A model generated the notes under the pieces. It was not told the origin of the DNA. It saw only the letters and a list, made by a program, of their open reading frames with translations, and made no database searches. The position numbers were made by a program, and so were the translations under genes. Shown here piece by piece: positions 8,162 to 14,592 of a stretch of DNA of 16,755 bases (positions are counted from its first letter, which is position 1; each line of letters starts with the position of its first letter). The stretch covers positions 1-16,755 of the forward strand of contig JADLCW010000154.1 in the NCBI GenBank assembly GCA_020847015.1, given 5' to 3'. This stretch comes from Thermomicrobiales bacterium (GTDB lineage Bacteria > Chloroflexota > Chloroflexia > Thermomicrobiales > UBA6265).

Positions 8162-8779
8162 ATGAGTTCGCCGACGCTCGGCGCGCTCCTGATCGCCATC
8201 GCCTACCTTGCGGGGTCGGTCCCCTGGGGGTACCTGTTCGGTCGCTGGGTCGGCCAGATCGACCTCCGCCAACACGGCAGCGGCGGCACCGGGGCCACCA
8301 ACGCGCTGCGCACGCTTGGTTGGCGGGTGTCGGCGGCGGTGTTGACGCTCGATTTCCTGAAAGGATTCCTGCCCGTCTTCGTCGCCAACCGGCTCGGGCT
8401 CGACGGCTGGTGGGTGGCGGCCACCGGCGTCGCGGCGGTGATTGGCCACTGCTGGTCGCCCTTCATCGGGTTCCGGGGCGGCAAGGGGATGGCGACCGGA
8501 GCCGGCGCGGCGGCGGGGATGTTTCCGGCGGCGCTGCTGGCGGTGCCGGTGATGATCGCCATCGTGGCCATCACCCGCTACGTCTCGCTCGGGTCCATTC
8601 TGGGCAGCGTGCTGGTGAGCGGAGCCGTGGTTGGGTTGGCGCTGGCGGGGCGCATCCACTGGAGCATCCCGCTGGCCATCGTGGCGATGAGCGCCATCAT
8701 CGTGTTCCAGCACCAGGGCAATATCCGCCGCCTCGTCTCCGGCACCGAACGGAGGATCGGCGAACACTCGGCGGGTTAG
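8162..8779 (+). CDS. plsY: Acyl-phosphate:glycerol-3-phosphate acyltransferase PlsY
   Basis: This 205-aa integral membrane enzyme transfers an acyl chain from acyl-phosphate to glycerol-3-phosphate, the first step of phosphatidic acid synthesis. The three conserved motifs are present: SGGTGATNALR (40-50), GHCWSPFIGFRGGKGMAT (95-112) and HQGNIRRLVSGTERR (184-198). The first is normally GSGNxGATN, so Gly42 replaces Asn here. Hydrophobic segments at roughly 5-25, 55-77, 84-100, 113-138, 144-163 and 168-184 fit the multi-pass topology. The ATG begins two bases after the der stop codon, so translation is probably coupled. Confidence 0.96.
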   Translation: MSSPTLGALLIAIAYLAGSVPWGYLFGRWVGQIDLRQHGSGGTGATNALRTLGWRVSAAVLTLDFLKGFLPVFVANRLGLDGWWVAATGVAAVIGHCWSPFIGFRGGKGMATGAGAAAGMFPAALLAVPVMIAIVAITRYVSLGSILGSVLVSGAVVGLALAGRIHWSIPLAIVAMSAIIVFQHQGNIRRLVSGTERRIGEHSAG

Positions 8780-8850
8780 CGGCCGGTCGTCTGTGCCGCG
8801 GGCACCAGCGCGGCCCAGCATTTCTCGCATCATCCGACGGGCGTGCATGA

Positions 8851-9366
8851 ATGATTCTCCCCACCATTCGCGACCCGCGCTTCATCACCATTCGTCGCGG
8901 CGGGACGCTCACCGATGCGGATCACCACCTGCTCGCCTTGTGGGCGGCGGCGTGCGCGGAGCACGTGCTCGACCTGTTCGAGTCGGTGAACCCGGCGGAT
9001 GCGCGACCGCGGCAGGCCATCGCGCAGGCCCGCGCCTGGGCGCGCGGCGAGATCGCGATGGCTCAGGCCCGCGCGGCGGCCGGTCACGCCATGGGCGCGG
9101 CCAGAGACTTGAGCGGGGCGGCGCGGTATGCCGCGTACGCCGCGGGTCAAGCGGCGGCGGTCGCGCATGTTGCCGCTCACGAGCTCGGCGCAGCCGCCTA
9201 TGCGATCAAAGCCGCGCGGGCGGCCGCGCCGGTTGGTGAGGGCGATCTGGCCGGGCGGCTCGAATGCCAGTGGCAGCGCGACCAGCTCCCGGAGGCGATT
9301 GGCGCACTCGTGCTCGACGATCAGCGGTTGCGGAATGCGATCTGCTGGTCGGTGTTCGACGGCTGA
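8851..9366 (+). CDS. Imm-5-like putative immunity protein
   Basis: This 171-aa, alanine-rich, mostly helical protein has no signal peptide or membrane segment. The N-terminus DPRFITIRRGGTLTDADH, then LLALWAAACAEHVLDLFE (27-44), the ARAWARGE block (60-67), AAYAIKAARA and the end WQRDQLPEAIGALVLDDQ match what I recall of the Imm-5-like family, named putative immunity protein in public annotation from comparison with polymorphic-toxin immunity proteins. Actual function is unknown. The start ATG at 8851 has only a weak Shine-Dalgarno. It lies 71 bp after plsY in the same direction and is followed by convergent galE. No toxin gene is visible nearby, so a real immunity role is doubtful. The family call is from memory of the motif pattern. 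Confidence 0.75.
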   Translation: MILPTIRDPRFITIRRGGTLTDADHHLLALWAAACAEHVLDLFESVNPADARPRQAIAQARAWARGEIAMAQARAAAGHAMGAARDLSGAARYAAYAAGQAAAVAHVAAHELGAAAYAIKAARAAAPVGEGDLAGRLECQWQRDQLPEAIGALVLDDQRLRNAICWSVFDG

Positions 9367-9386
9367 GGTCGCATCGGGATGAACCA

Positions 9387-9427
9387 GCGCCGGGAGGGCG
9401 CGGCTCCCGCGTCCGGGCGCCCGGCGC
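9387..9427. terminator. GC-rich inverted repeats between convergent genes
   Basis: Between the Imm-5-like gene and galE, GCGCCGGG (9387-9394) can pair with CCCGGCGC (9420-9427). Inside lie CGGGAG/CTCCCG (9391-9396 with 9404-9409, 7-nt loop) and the perfect 12-base palindrome 9413-9424. The position between two convergent stops suits a bidirectional terminator, but there is no T-run on either side. Confidence 0.4.
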
Positions 9428-9437
9428 GGCGCGCGCG

Positions 9438-10427
9438 CTACCGGTCGTCGCCGCTGCCGTAGCCGCGCGGATGCGTCCGGAACCAGTCACAGGAACTGCC
9501 GACCATCTCGTCGAGCGACGAGCGGGTCGGTTCCCAGCCGAGGATCTCGCGGGCGCGGGTGGCGTCGGCAATCAACGCCGGGGGGTCGCCGGCGCGCCGC
9601 GGCGCGATGCGCACCGGCAGCGGTCGCCCGGCGACGCGCTCGACGGCCGCCACGATCTGCCGCACCGAAGCCCCGTCCCGCGTCCCTAAATTGAGCGGTC
9701 CCAGCGATGCGTCCAATCGGTCGAGCGCGCACAGATGCGCGTCGGCCAGATCGAGCACATGCACGTAGTCACGGATGGCGGTTCCGTCCGGGGTGGGGTA
9801 GTCGTCGCCGAAGATCGCAAACGCATCGCGCCGCCCCAGCACGGTGAGCAACGCCAGCGGGATGACGTGCGTTTCCGGATCGTGATCCTCCCCGAGCCCA
9901 AGCGCCGCGCCCGCTACATTGAAATAGCGCAGCGCTGCGTAGCGGAGTCCGTAGGCGGCGGCGCTGGCCGCCAGCATCTGCTCGACCATCCATTTCGACT
10001 GGCCGTACGGATTGATCGGACGCTTCGGATCATCCTCGCGAATCGGCAGCCGCTCCGGTTCGCCATAGACGGCGGCGGTGGAGGAAAACACCAGGCGTTC
10101 GACGCCCTCGGCCCGCATGGCCTCCAGCAACTGGATCGCGCCGCCGACATTGATCCCGAAGTAGCGCGCCGGGTCGCGGACGGATTCCGGCACCAGCGTG
10201 GCGGCGGCGAAATGGAGCACGGCGTCCGGCCGCATCGCCTGCACCGCCGCTCGGGTGGCGGCGGCATCGCGCAGGTCGACATCGTAGACGGGCACGTCGG
10301 CGGGGATGGCGGCCCGATGCCCGCGCCAGAAATTGTCCAGCACCGCGACAGTGTCGCCGCGCGCGCGCAGCAGCGCCGCGGTGATGCTGCCGATATACCC
10401 CGCGCCCCCGGTCACCAGCACCCGCAT
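9438..10427 (-). CDS. galE: UDP-glucose 4-epimerase GalE
   Basis: This 329-aa extended short-chain dehydrogenase interconverts UDP-glucose and UDP-galactose using bound NAD, supplying galactose units for envelope polysaccharides. The start is the ATG at 10427, giving MRVLVTGGAGYIGS with the Rossmann GGAGYIG at 7-13; the open frame extends 21 codons further up without family resemblance. FSSTAAVYG (114-122) carries the active-site Ser/Thr, and NPYGQSK (139-145) the Tyr141/Lys145 pair. ALRYFNVAGA, GTAIRDYVHV and LNLGT are the expected substrate-loop motifs. GGGAGG stands about 12 bases before the ATG. It diverges from glyA with 156 bp between starts. Related NDP-sugar epimerases share these motifs, so substrate range is inferred. 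Confidence 0.92.
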   Translation of the reverse strand: MRVLVTGGAGYIGSITAALLRARGDTVAVLDNFWRGHRAAIPADVPVYDVDLRDAAATRAAVQAMRPDAVLHFAAATLVPESVRDPARYFGINVGGAIQLLEAMRAEGVERLVFSSTAAVYGEPERLPIREDDPKRPINPYGQSKWMVEQMLAASAAAYGLRYAALRYFNVAGAALGLGEDHDPETHVIPLALLTVLGRRDAFAIFGDDYPTPDGTAIRDYVHVLDLADAHLCALDRLDASLGPLNLGTRDGASVRQIVAAVERVAGRPLPVRIAPRRAGDPPALIADATRAREILGWEPTRSSLDEMVGSSCDWFRTHPRGYGSGDDR

Positions 10428-10485
10428 CGCCGTCGTCGCCCTCCCGCTGGGTCGTCGCCGCGCTAATCGCGACCGAGACGCATGG

Positions 10486-10491
10486 TACACT
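10486..10491 (+). promoter_or_regulatory. Possible -10 box of glyA
   Basis: TACACT lies 92 bases before the glyA ATG in the galE-glyA divergent gap. It resembles the TATACT boxes before purB and der. No -35 match is evident. Confidence 0.3.
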
Positions 10492-10583
10492 CGTGCCGCC
10501 GAACGTCGCCCGCGGGATGCCCGACGCCTGCGTCATGGCGGCCGCGCTCGCGCCGCCAGTCGACCACATTCAGGAGACGCTCC

Positions 10584-11846
10584 ATGTTGACCGCATCCGC
10601 CGCGTCGATTGCCGATCGCGCTGTCGCCGACGCGATCGGCCGCGAAGAGCGCCGCCAGCGCGACGGGATCGAGCTGATCGCCTCGGAGAACTTTGTCAGC
10701 CCTTCGGTGCTGGCCGCCGTCGGCAGCGTGTTGACGAACAAGTATGCCGAGGGGTATCCGGGCAAGCGCTATTACGGCGGATGCGAATTCGTCGATGAAG
10801 TCGAGACGTTGGCGATCGAGCGAGCCAAGACGCTGTTCGGAACCGAGCAAGTCAACGTGCAACCGCACTCCGGAGCCAACGCCAATCTGGCGGCCTATAT
10901 GGCGCTGCTGGAGCCGGGCGACCGGATTCTCGGGCTGAGTCTCTCCGAAGGCGGTCACCTGACCCATGGCCACGGGGTCAATTTCTCCGGGCGTCTGTTC
11001 GAGCCGCACTTCTACGGCGTCAACCAGGAAACCGGTCTGCTCGACTACGACGCCATTCTCGAACGCGCCAAGGAGGTGCGCCCGCGGGCGATCATCGCCG
11101 GGGCCAGCGCCTACAGTCGCCAGATCGACTTCGCGCGGTTCCGCGCCATTGCCGATGAGGTGGGGGCGTATCTGTTCGCGGATATCGCGCACCCGGCGGG
11201 GCTGGTTGCGGCAGGGTTGCATCCGTCGCCCATCGGTCAGGCGCATGTCACCACCACCACGACGCACAAGACGCTGCGCGGACCGCGCGGCGGCATGATC
11301 ATGACCTCGCGCGAGCATGCCAAGGCGATCGACCGGTCGGTGTTCCCGGGGATGCAGGGCGGTCCGCTGATGCACGTCATCGCCGGCAAGGCCGTCGCCT
11401 TTGGTGAGGCGTTGCAGCCGGAGTTCACGCGCTACGCGGCGGCGGTCGTCGAGAATGCGCGGGCGTTGGCCGAGGCGTTGCTGGCGGCCGGCATCCCGAT
11501 CGTTTCCGGCGGCACCGATACGCACTTGATGCTAGTCGACGTCGGAGCCATCGGCACGAGCGGCCGCGATGCCGAGAAGGTGCTGGATGCGGTCGGCATC
11601 ACCTGCAACAAGAACACGATCCCCGGCGATACGCGGCCTCCGGCGCAGGCCAGCGGCATTCGCCTGGGCACGCCGGCGATCACCACCCGCGGCTTCGGCG
11701 TGCCGGAAACGCAGCAGGTGGCTCGCATGATCGCCGACGTGCTGGGCGCGCCGGACGATGCGGCGCTGCGTCAGCGGGTGAGCGAAGAAGTCCGGGAATT
11801 GACCGCGCGCTTCCCGCTGCCGGGCGTCAGCGTGCCGGTAGTCTGA
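10584..11846 (+). CDS. glyA: Serine hydroxymethyltransferase GlyA
   Basis: This 420-aa PLP enzyme interconverts serine and glycine, loading or unloading 5,10-methylene-THF. The ATG at 10584 follows CAGGAG (10571-10576). Motifs are GIELIASENF (28-37), NKYAEGYPGKRYYGG (52-66), the QPHSGANAN block (93-101), GGHLTHG (123-129), DIAHPAGL (200-207) and TTTTTHKTLRGPRGG (223-237). Lys229 in the last is the expected Schiff-base lysine. Length is standard. In SEGGHLTHG the residue before GGH is Glu, where many homologues have His; this position is variable in the family. Together with gcvT/H/PA it forms the glycine-serine-one-carbon module of the window. Confidence 0.97.
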   Translation: MLTASAASIADRAVADAIGREERRQRDGIELIASENFVSPSVLAAVGSVLTNKYAEGYPGKRYYGGCEFVDEVETLAIERAKTLFGTEQVNVQPHSGANANLAAYMALLEPGDRILGLSLSEGGHLTHGHGVNFSGRLFEPHFYGVNQETGLLDYDAILERAKEVRPRAIIAGASAYSRQIDFARFRAIADEVGAYLFADIAHPAGLVAAGLHPSPIGQAHVTTTTTHKTLRGPRGGMIMTSREHAKAIDRSVFPGMQGGPLMHVIAGKAVAFGEALQPEFTRYAAAVVENARALAEALLAAGIPIVSGGTDTHLMLVDVGAIGTSGRDAEKVLDAVGITCNKNTIPGDTRPPAQASGIRLGTPAITTRGFGVPETQQVARMIADVLGAPDDAALRQRVSEEVRELTARFPLPGVSVPVV

Positions 11847-11889
11847 TCGACCGAGCGTCAGCGTCCACTCGATCCGCGCCCGGTGCGGC

Positions 11890-11910
11890 GGACCGGGTGG
11901 TCGGCGGTCC
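11890..11910. terminator. Possible hairpin between convergent glyA and the small membrane protein
   Basis: GGACCG (11890-11895) pairs with CGGTCC (11905-11910) around a 9-nt loop, 44 bases after the glyA stop and just beyond the end of the minus-strand gene. No T-run follows, so a terminator role is only suggested by position. Confidence 0.3.
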
Positions 11911-11917
11911 GGATGGC

Positions 11918-12154
11918 CTACTGCAGCAAGAGTTCGAACCGCAGTTCGTCGCGCTCCGAGGGCGGGACGCGCCGCCCGCAGACGTCGGCGGCATGGGCGA
12001 TCAGGTTGCGGGTCGCGCCGCTGAGCAGCGTCCCGACGACGGCGCCGGCGATGCCGCCGATCGAAGCGCCGAGCAAGAATCGGCTCAGCCCGCTGCGATC
12101 CCGGGCCGGTTGGCGCCCGGCGCCGTCGACTCCCCCGTGTTCACCGTCATTCAC
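11918..12154 (-). CDS. Small YtxH-like glycine-zipper membrane protein
   Basis: This 78-aa protein starts at a GTG (12154) six bases after a near-perfect Shine-Dalgarno, GGAGGTGA; that site decides the start within a much longer open frame. Residues 1-24 are polar. Residues 26-46 form one hydrophobic segment with glycines at 29, 33, 37 and 41, an exact GxxxGxxxGxxxG zipper that favours helix packing in membranes. The tail is polar (residues 50-78) and ends ERDELRFELLLQ. The shape recalls YtxH-domain proteins, which are small envelope or stress proteins of unclear function. Similarity is by layout, not by a diagnostic motif. It lies 62 bp after rsfS in the same direction and is probably cotranscribed. 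Confidence 0.65.
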   Translation of the reverse strand: MNDGEHGGVDGAGRQPARDRSGLSRFLLGASIGGIAGAVVGTLLSGATRNLIAHAADVCGRRVPPSERDELRFELLLQ

Positions 12155-12216
12155 GCTGGTCACCTCCGACCGAGTTGGCCGCCATCTGCGCGGCGCGTGG
12201 TGTGTCGCGACACTCG

Positions 12217-12618
12217 TCACTGGATCGCCAGCACGGTTTGGGCGTCCGCCCAGAGATCTTCCAGTCGGTAGAATTCTCGCTGGTCGATTGAAAAAATGTG
12301 GATGATGGCGTCGCCGTAGTCGAGCAGCATCCACCCCGAGGCCGCGGTTCCTTCGCTTCGCGCCGGGCGAACGCCATCCTGGGCCAACCCCTCGCCGACG
12401 GTCCGGGCGATGGCGCGCAGTTGACGCTCGTTCTCGCCGGAGCAGATCACGAAGTAGTCGGTGAAGGGAGACATCTGCTGCAAGTCGAGCACCAGGGTGT
12501 CGGTGGCCGGCGAGTCGCTCATCAGATCGGCAATCCGGAGCGCCAGATCGCGGCCCGCGGTCGGGGTCGCCTCTGGGACCGTTGCGATCTCCGGCGCGGG
12601 CGTGTTGGTGTCGATGAT
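12217..12618 (-). CDS. rsfS: Ribosomal silencing factor RsfS (probable non-canonical start)
   Basis: RsfS (Iojap/YbeB family) binds uL14 on the 50S subunit and blocks joining to 30S, lowering translation in starvation. The core is clear: TLVLDLQQMSPFTDYFVICSG, then the conserved stretch through SGWMLLDYGDAIIHIFS and REFYRLEDLW. The first ATG in frame is at 12522 (101 aa). From there the protein lacks the usual first helix, and no Shine-Dalgarno precedes that ATG. The frame stays open upstream and encodes DLALRIADLM, a fitting helix one. It reaches GGGAGGAG (12630-12623) with an ATC codon at 12618 six bases after GGAGG, followed by a second ATC. No ATG, GTG or TTG exists in this stretch. I therefore place the start at 12618 (133 aa, mostly Pro/Thr/Ala-rich before the helix) and treat 12522 as the fallback. 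The gene follows the tRNA by about 70 bp with no promoter seen between. Confidence 0.8.
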   Translation of the reverse strand: MIDTNTPAPEIATVPEATPTAGRDLALRIADLMSDSPATDTLVLDLQQMSPFTDYFVICSGENERQLRAIARTVGEGLAQDGVRPARSEGTAASGWMLLDYGDAIIHIFSIDQREFYRLEDLWADAQTVLAIQ

Positions 12619-12630
12619 GCGTCTCCTCCC
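12613..12630 (-). promoter_or_regulatory. Strong Shine-Dalgarno with ATC ATC in the start position of rsfS
   Basis: On the minus strand GGGAGGAG (12630-12623) is followed by ACGC and then two ATC codons in the rsfS frame. GGAGG to the first ATC is 6 bases and to the second 9, both within the normal initiation window. This is the best ribosome binding site in the region and has no standard start codon attached. Confidence 0.55.
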
Positions 12631-12687
12631 GGCGGACTGGCGCCCGAACGAACGATGCGATTGGCGCGGGGCGAGTCGGCGACGGGG

Positions 12688-12759
12688 TGGGCCCGGCAGG
12701 GATCGAACCTGCGACCCTGGGGTTATGAGCCCCGTGCTCTACCACTGAGCTACAGGCCC
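12688..12759 (-). tRNA. tRNA with anticodon CAT (elongator Met; Ile2 not excluded)
   Basis: The 72-nt gene folds as a full cloverleaf on the minus strand. The acceptor is GGGCCTG with CGGGCCC (one U-G pair), the D arm GCTC/GAGC, the anticodon loop CTCATAA, and the T arm GCAGG/CCTGC with loop TTCGATC; the discriminator is A. The 1-72 pair is G-C, so it lacks the mismatch of bacterial initiator tRNA. Loop CAT could be elongator Met, or Ile2 if the C is made lysidine by TilS; sequence alone does not settle this. The top of the anticodon stem is C27 against A43, a mismatch, above four G-C pairs. The genome encodes CCC, not CCA, after the discriminator, so the CCA end is added by enzyme. Confidence 0.95.
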
Positions 12760-12774
12760 GCTCGCCCCGCTCCT

Positions 12775-12780
12775 ATTCTA
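12775..12780 (-). promoter_or_regulatory. Possible -10 box of the tRNA-rsfS unit
   Basis: TAGAAT on the minus strand lies 15 bases before the mature tRNA 5' end, a suitable distance for a short 5' leader. The -35 region is poor (TTTCAT at 12804-12799, 18-base spacer). Confidence 0.45.
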
Positions 12781-12821
12781 CGGGCAACCCGGCCGGCGAT
12801 GAAAGGCGGTTTGTGGAAGCA

Positions 12822-12846
12822 CGGCGCCGAATGCGACGCGGCGCCG
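12822..12846. terminator. Hairpin downstream of fbpB
   Basis: CGGCGCCG occurs at 12822-12829 and 12839-12846, forming an 8-bp stem with a 9-nt loop. It lies between the fbpB stop and the tRNA promoter, in the place expected for the end of the fbp operon. No T-run follows on the minus strand. Each copy is also self-complementary. Confidence 0.35.
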
Positions 12847-12962
12847 GCGTCGCCGAGATTCAGGTGCTTCCGGCATCCCCTGCGGCGCGCCACGCTCGCC
12901 GTGGCGGCGATCGACGGCGGGCGGCGCGTCCGCTCCGTCGGCCCGATCGGATGAGGCGAGTC

Positions 12963-14585
12963 TCACCCCGATTTCGCCGGACTCAGACTGGTCCGGATGA
13001 GGAGATAGGTCGGCACGGCGGTGATGGCGATCATGGTGATTGCATAGGGCGCGGCGGCGGTGAAGTCCAGCACCTCGCCGTTGGTGGTGGTCCACAGCTT
13101 GGTCGCCAGGGTATGGGCGGCGGTCGGGCGCAAGAGCAGCGTCATGGTCAGTTCTTTCGCCACGTTCAACCCGACCAGCATGATGCCGGCGACGATCCCC
13201 GGCAGCGCGATGGGCAAGGTGACGGACACGAAGGCGGCGATCGGACTGCGGCCGAGGGTGCGCGCGATCTGGTCGAACTGCACGGCGGCTTGCTCGATGC
13301 CGACGCGCTGCGCGCCGATGGCGATCGGCAGATAGAGAATGGCGTACCCGATCACCAGCAGGGTGCTCGACTGGTAGAGCGGGTGCAGCCAGCGGACGGC
13401 AAAGAACACGAGACCCAAGGAGACGACGACACCGGGCAGGGAATGGGCGATCCACGCCGCGCGCTCGATCGCCAGCACGATGCGGGTTGGGTAGCGCCCC
13501 ATGAGCAGACTGATCGGCAGCGCCGCGAAGGTCACCAGCAACGCGGCCGCGGCGCCGTACTCGATGGTCGTCACGGTGGCCGCGACAAGCGCGCCGCCGT
13601 CGATGGCGGCGTGCCCGGAGGCGATGACGAGCGCGCCGCGGATCATCCCGAAGAGCGGCACGCCCAGCGCCGCCGCCACCACCAGCGCGCCGGCGGCGAG
13701 ATAGAGCGGAGCCCAGCGGCCGAGCCGCCACGGCGTGCGTGTCTGCGCGACGCCGCTGCCGATGCGAAACGGACCGGCGGTGTTGCGGAACAGCAGCCCA
13801 TCGCCGGCCAAGAGCAGCAGCGCGGCGAAGGTCAGCACGATGGAGAGCGCGCGCGCCGAATCGAGCGACCCGAGCACGGTGGCGCGTTGCATGATGGCGG
13901 TGGTCAGCGTCCGATAGCGCAGCAGCTCCAGCGCGCCAAACTCCGCCAGCATGTGCAGGGCGACGATCAGCGCGCCGCCCGAGATCGCGCGCCGCAGTTG
14001 CGGCAGGGTGATTTCGAAGAAGGCGAGCGCCGGACCGCGCCCGAGCGCCCGGGCGACGCCCTCTTGCGTCGCATCGAGCCCGCGCAGCGCGGCGACGACC
14101 GGGAGATAGATGTACGGGTAGAGCGACAGGGTCAACACCAGCACCGCGCCGCGCAACCCGTAGAGGAAGGTCGATTGGGGGGCCCATTCATAGCTGGCGG
14201 CCACCCAAGTGTAGCTGGCGACGAACGCCGGCACCCCGAGCGGCAGAGTGAACAGCACCATCCAAATCCGGCGCGCCGGCAGATCGGTGCTGGTGACGAG
14301 CACCGCCAGCGCGACGCCGACCACGATGCAGCACAGCGTCACTGAAAACGCCAGCAACGCGGTGTTGCGCACGAGTTCGCCGGTCGTCGGGGTGGAGAGC
14401 AGCATCCGCAAGCGCTGCGGATCCATGCCCTCCCGAATCAGCAGGTAGGCGACCGGTAGCAGCGAGATCGTGGCGATGACGCCGGCGAGCAGGGTCAACG
14501 AAGCCGGCGGTCGCGGGGAGGACCGTCGGCTTCGCTGGGCAATGACGACCGGCTCGGTCGTGGCTGGTTCCGCCTGGGTCGTCAC
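12963..14585 (-). CDS. fbpB: Fe(III) ABC transporter permease, fused two-domain FbpB type
   Basis: This 540-aa inner-membrane protein carries two homologous permease halves, the layout of FbpB/SfuB iron permeases, with about 12 hydrophobic segments. EAA loops that contact the ATPase are seen twice: GVARALGRGPALAFFEITLP (176-195) and QIARTLGRSPIAAFVSVTLP (439-458), each followed by a membrane helix. A polar N-terminus of about 28 residues precedes the first helix. The start is a GTG at 14585, only 7 bases after the fbpA stop and with no Shine-Dalgarno, so translation is probably coupled to fbpA. It is third in the order fbpC-fbpA-fbpB. Assignment to iron comes mainly from the binding protein. 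Confidence 0.9.
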   Translation of the reverse strand: MTTQAEPATTEPVVIAQRSRRSSPRPPASLTLLAGVIATISLLPVAYLLIREGMDPQRLRMLLSTPTTGELVRNTALLAFSVTLCCIVVGVALAVLVTSTDLPARRIWMVLFTLPLGVPAFVASYTWVAASYEWAPQSTFLYGLRGAVLVLTLSLYPYIYLPVVAALRGLDATQEGVARALGRGPALAFFEITLPQLRRAISGGALIVALHMLAEFGALELLRYRTLTTAIMQRATVLGSLDSARALSIVLTFAALLLLAGDGLLFRNTAGPFRIGSGVAQTRTPWRLGRWAPLYLAAGALVVAAALGVPLFGMIRGALVIASGHAAIDGGALVAATVTTIEYGAAAALLVTFAALPISLLMGRYPTRIVLAIERAAWIAHSLPGVVVSLGLVFFAVRWLHPLYQSSTLLVIGYAILYLPIAIGAQRVGIEQAAVQFDQIARTLGRSPIAAFVSVTLPIALPGIVAGIMLVGLNVAKELTMTLLLRPTAAHTLATKLWTTTNGEVLDFTAAAPYAITMIAITAVPTYLLIRTSLSPAKSG

Positions 14586-14592
14586 GGGCGGA

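Noticed and set aside
11918..12745. Open frame of 275 codons from inside the tRNA through rsfS to the small membrane protein
   Set aside because: Only the last 78 codons look like a protein, and a strong Shine-Dalgarno sits exactly before that GTG. The rest is a shadow of rsfS and the tRNA.
12688..12759. Initiator tRNA-fMet
   Set aside because: The anticodon and G-C stem fit, but the first acceptor pair is G-C rather than the unpaired end of bacterial initiators.
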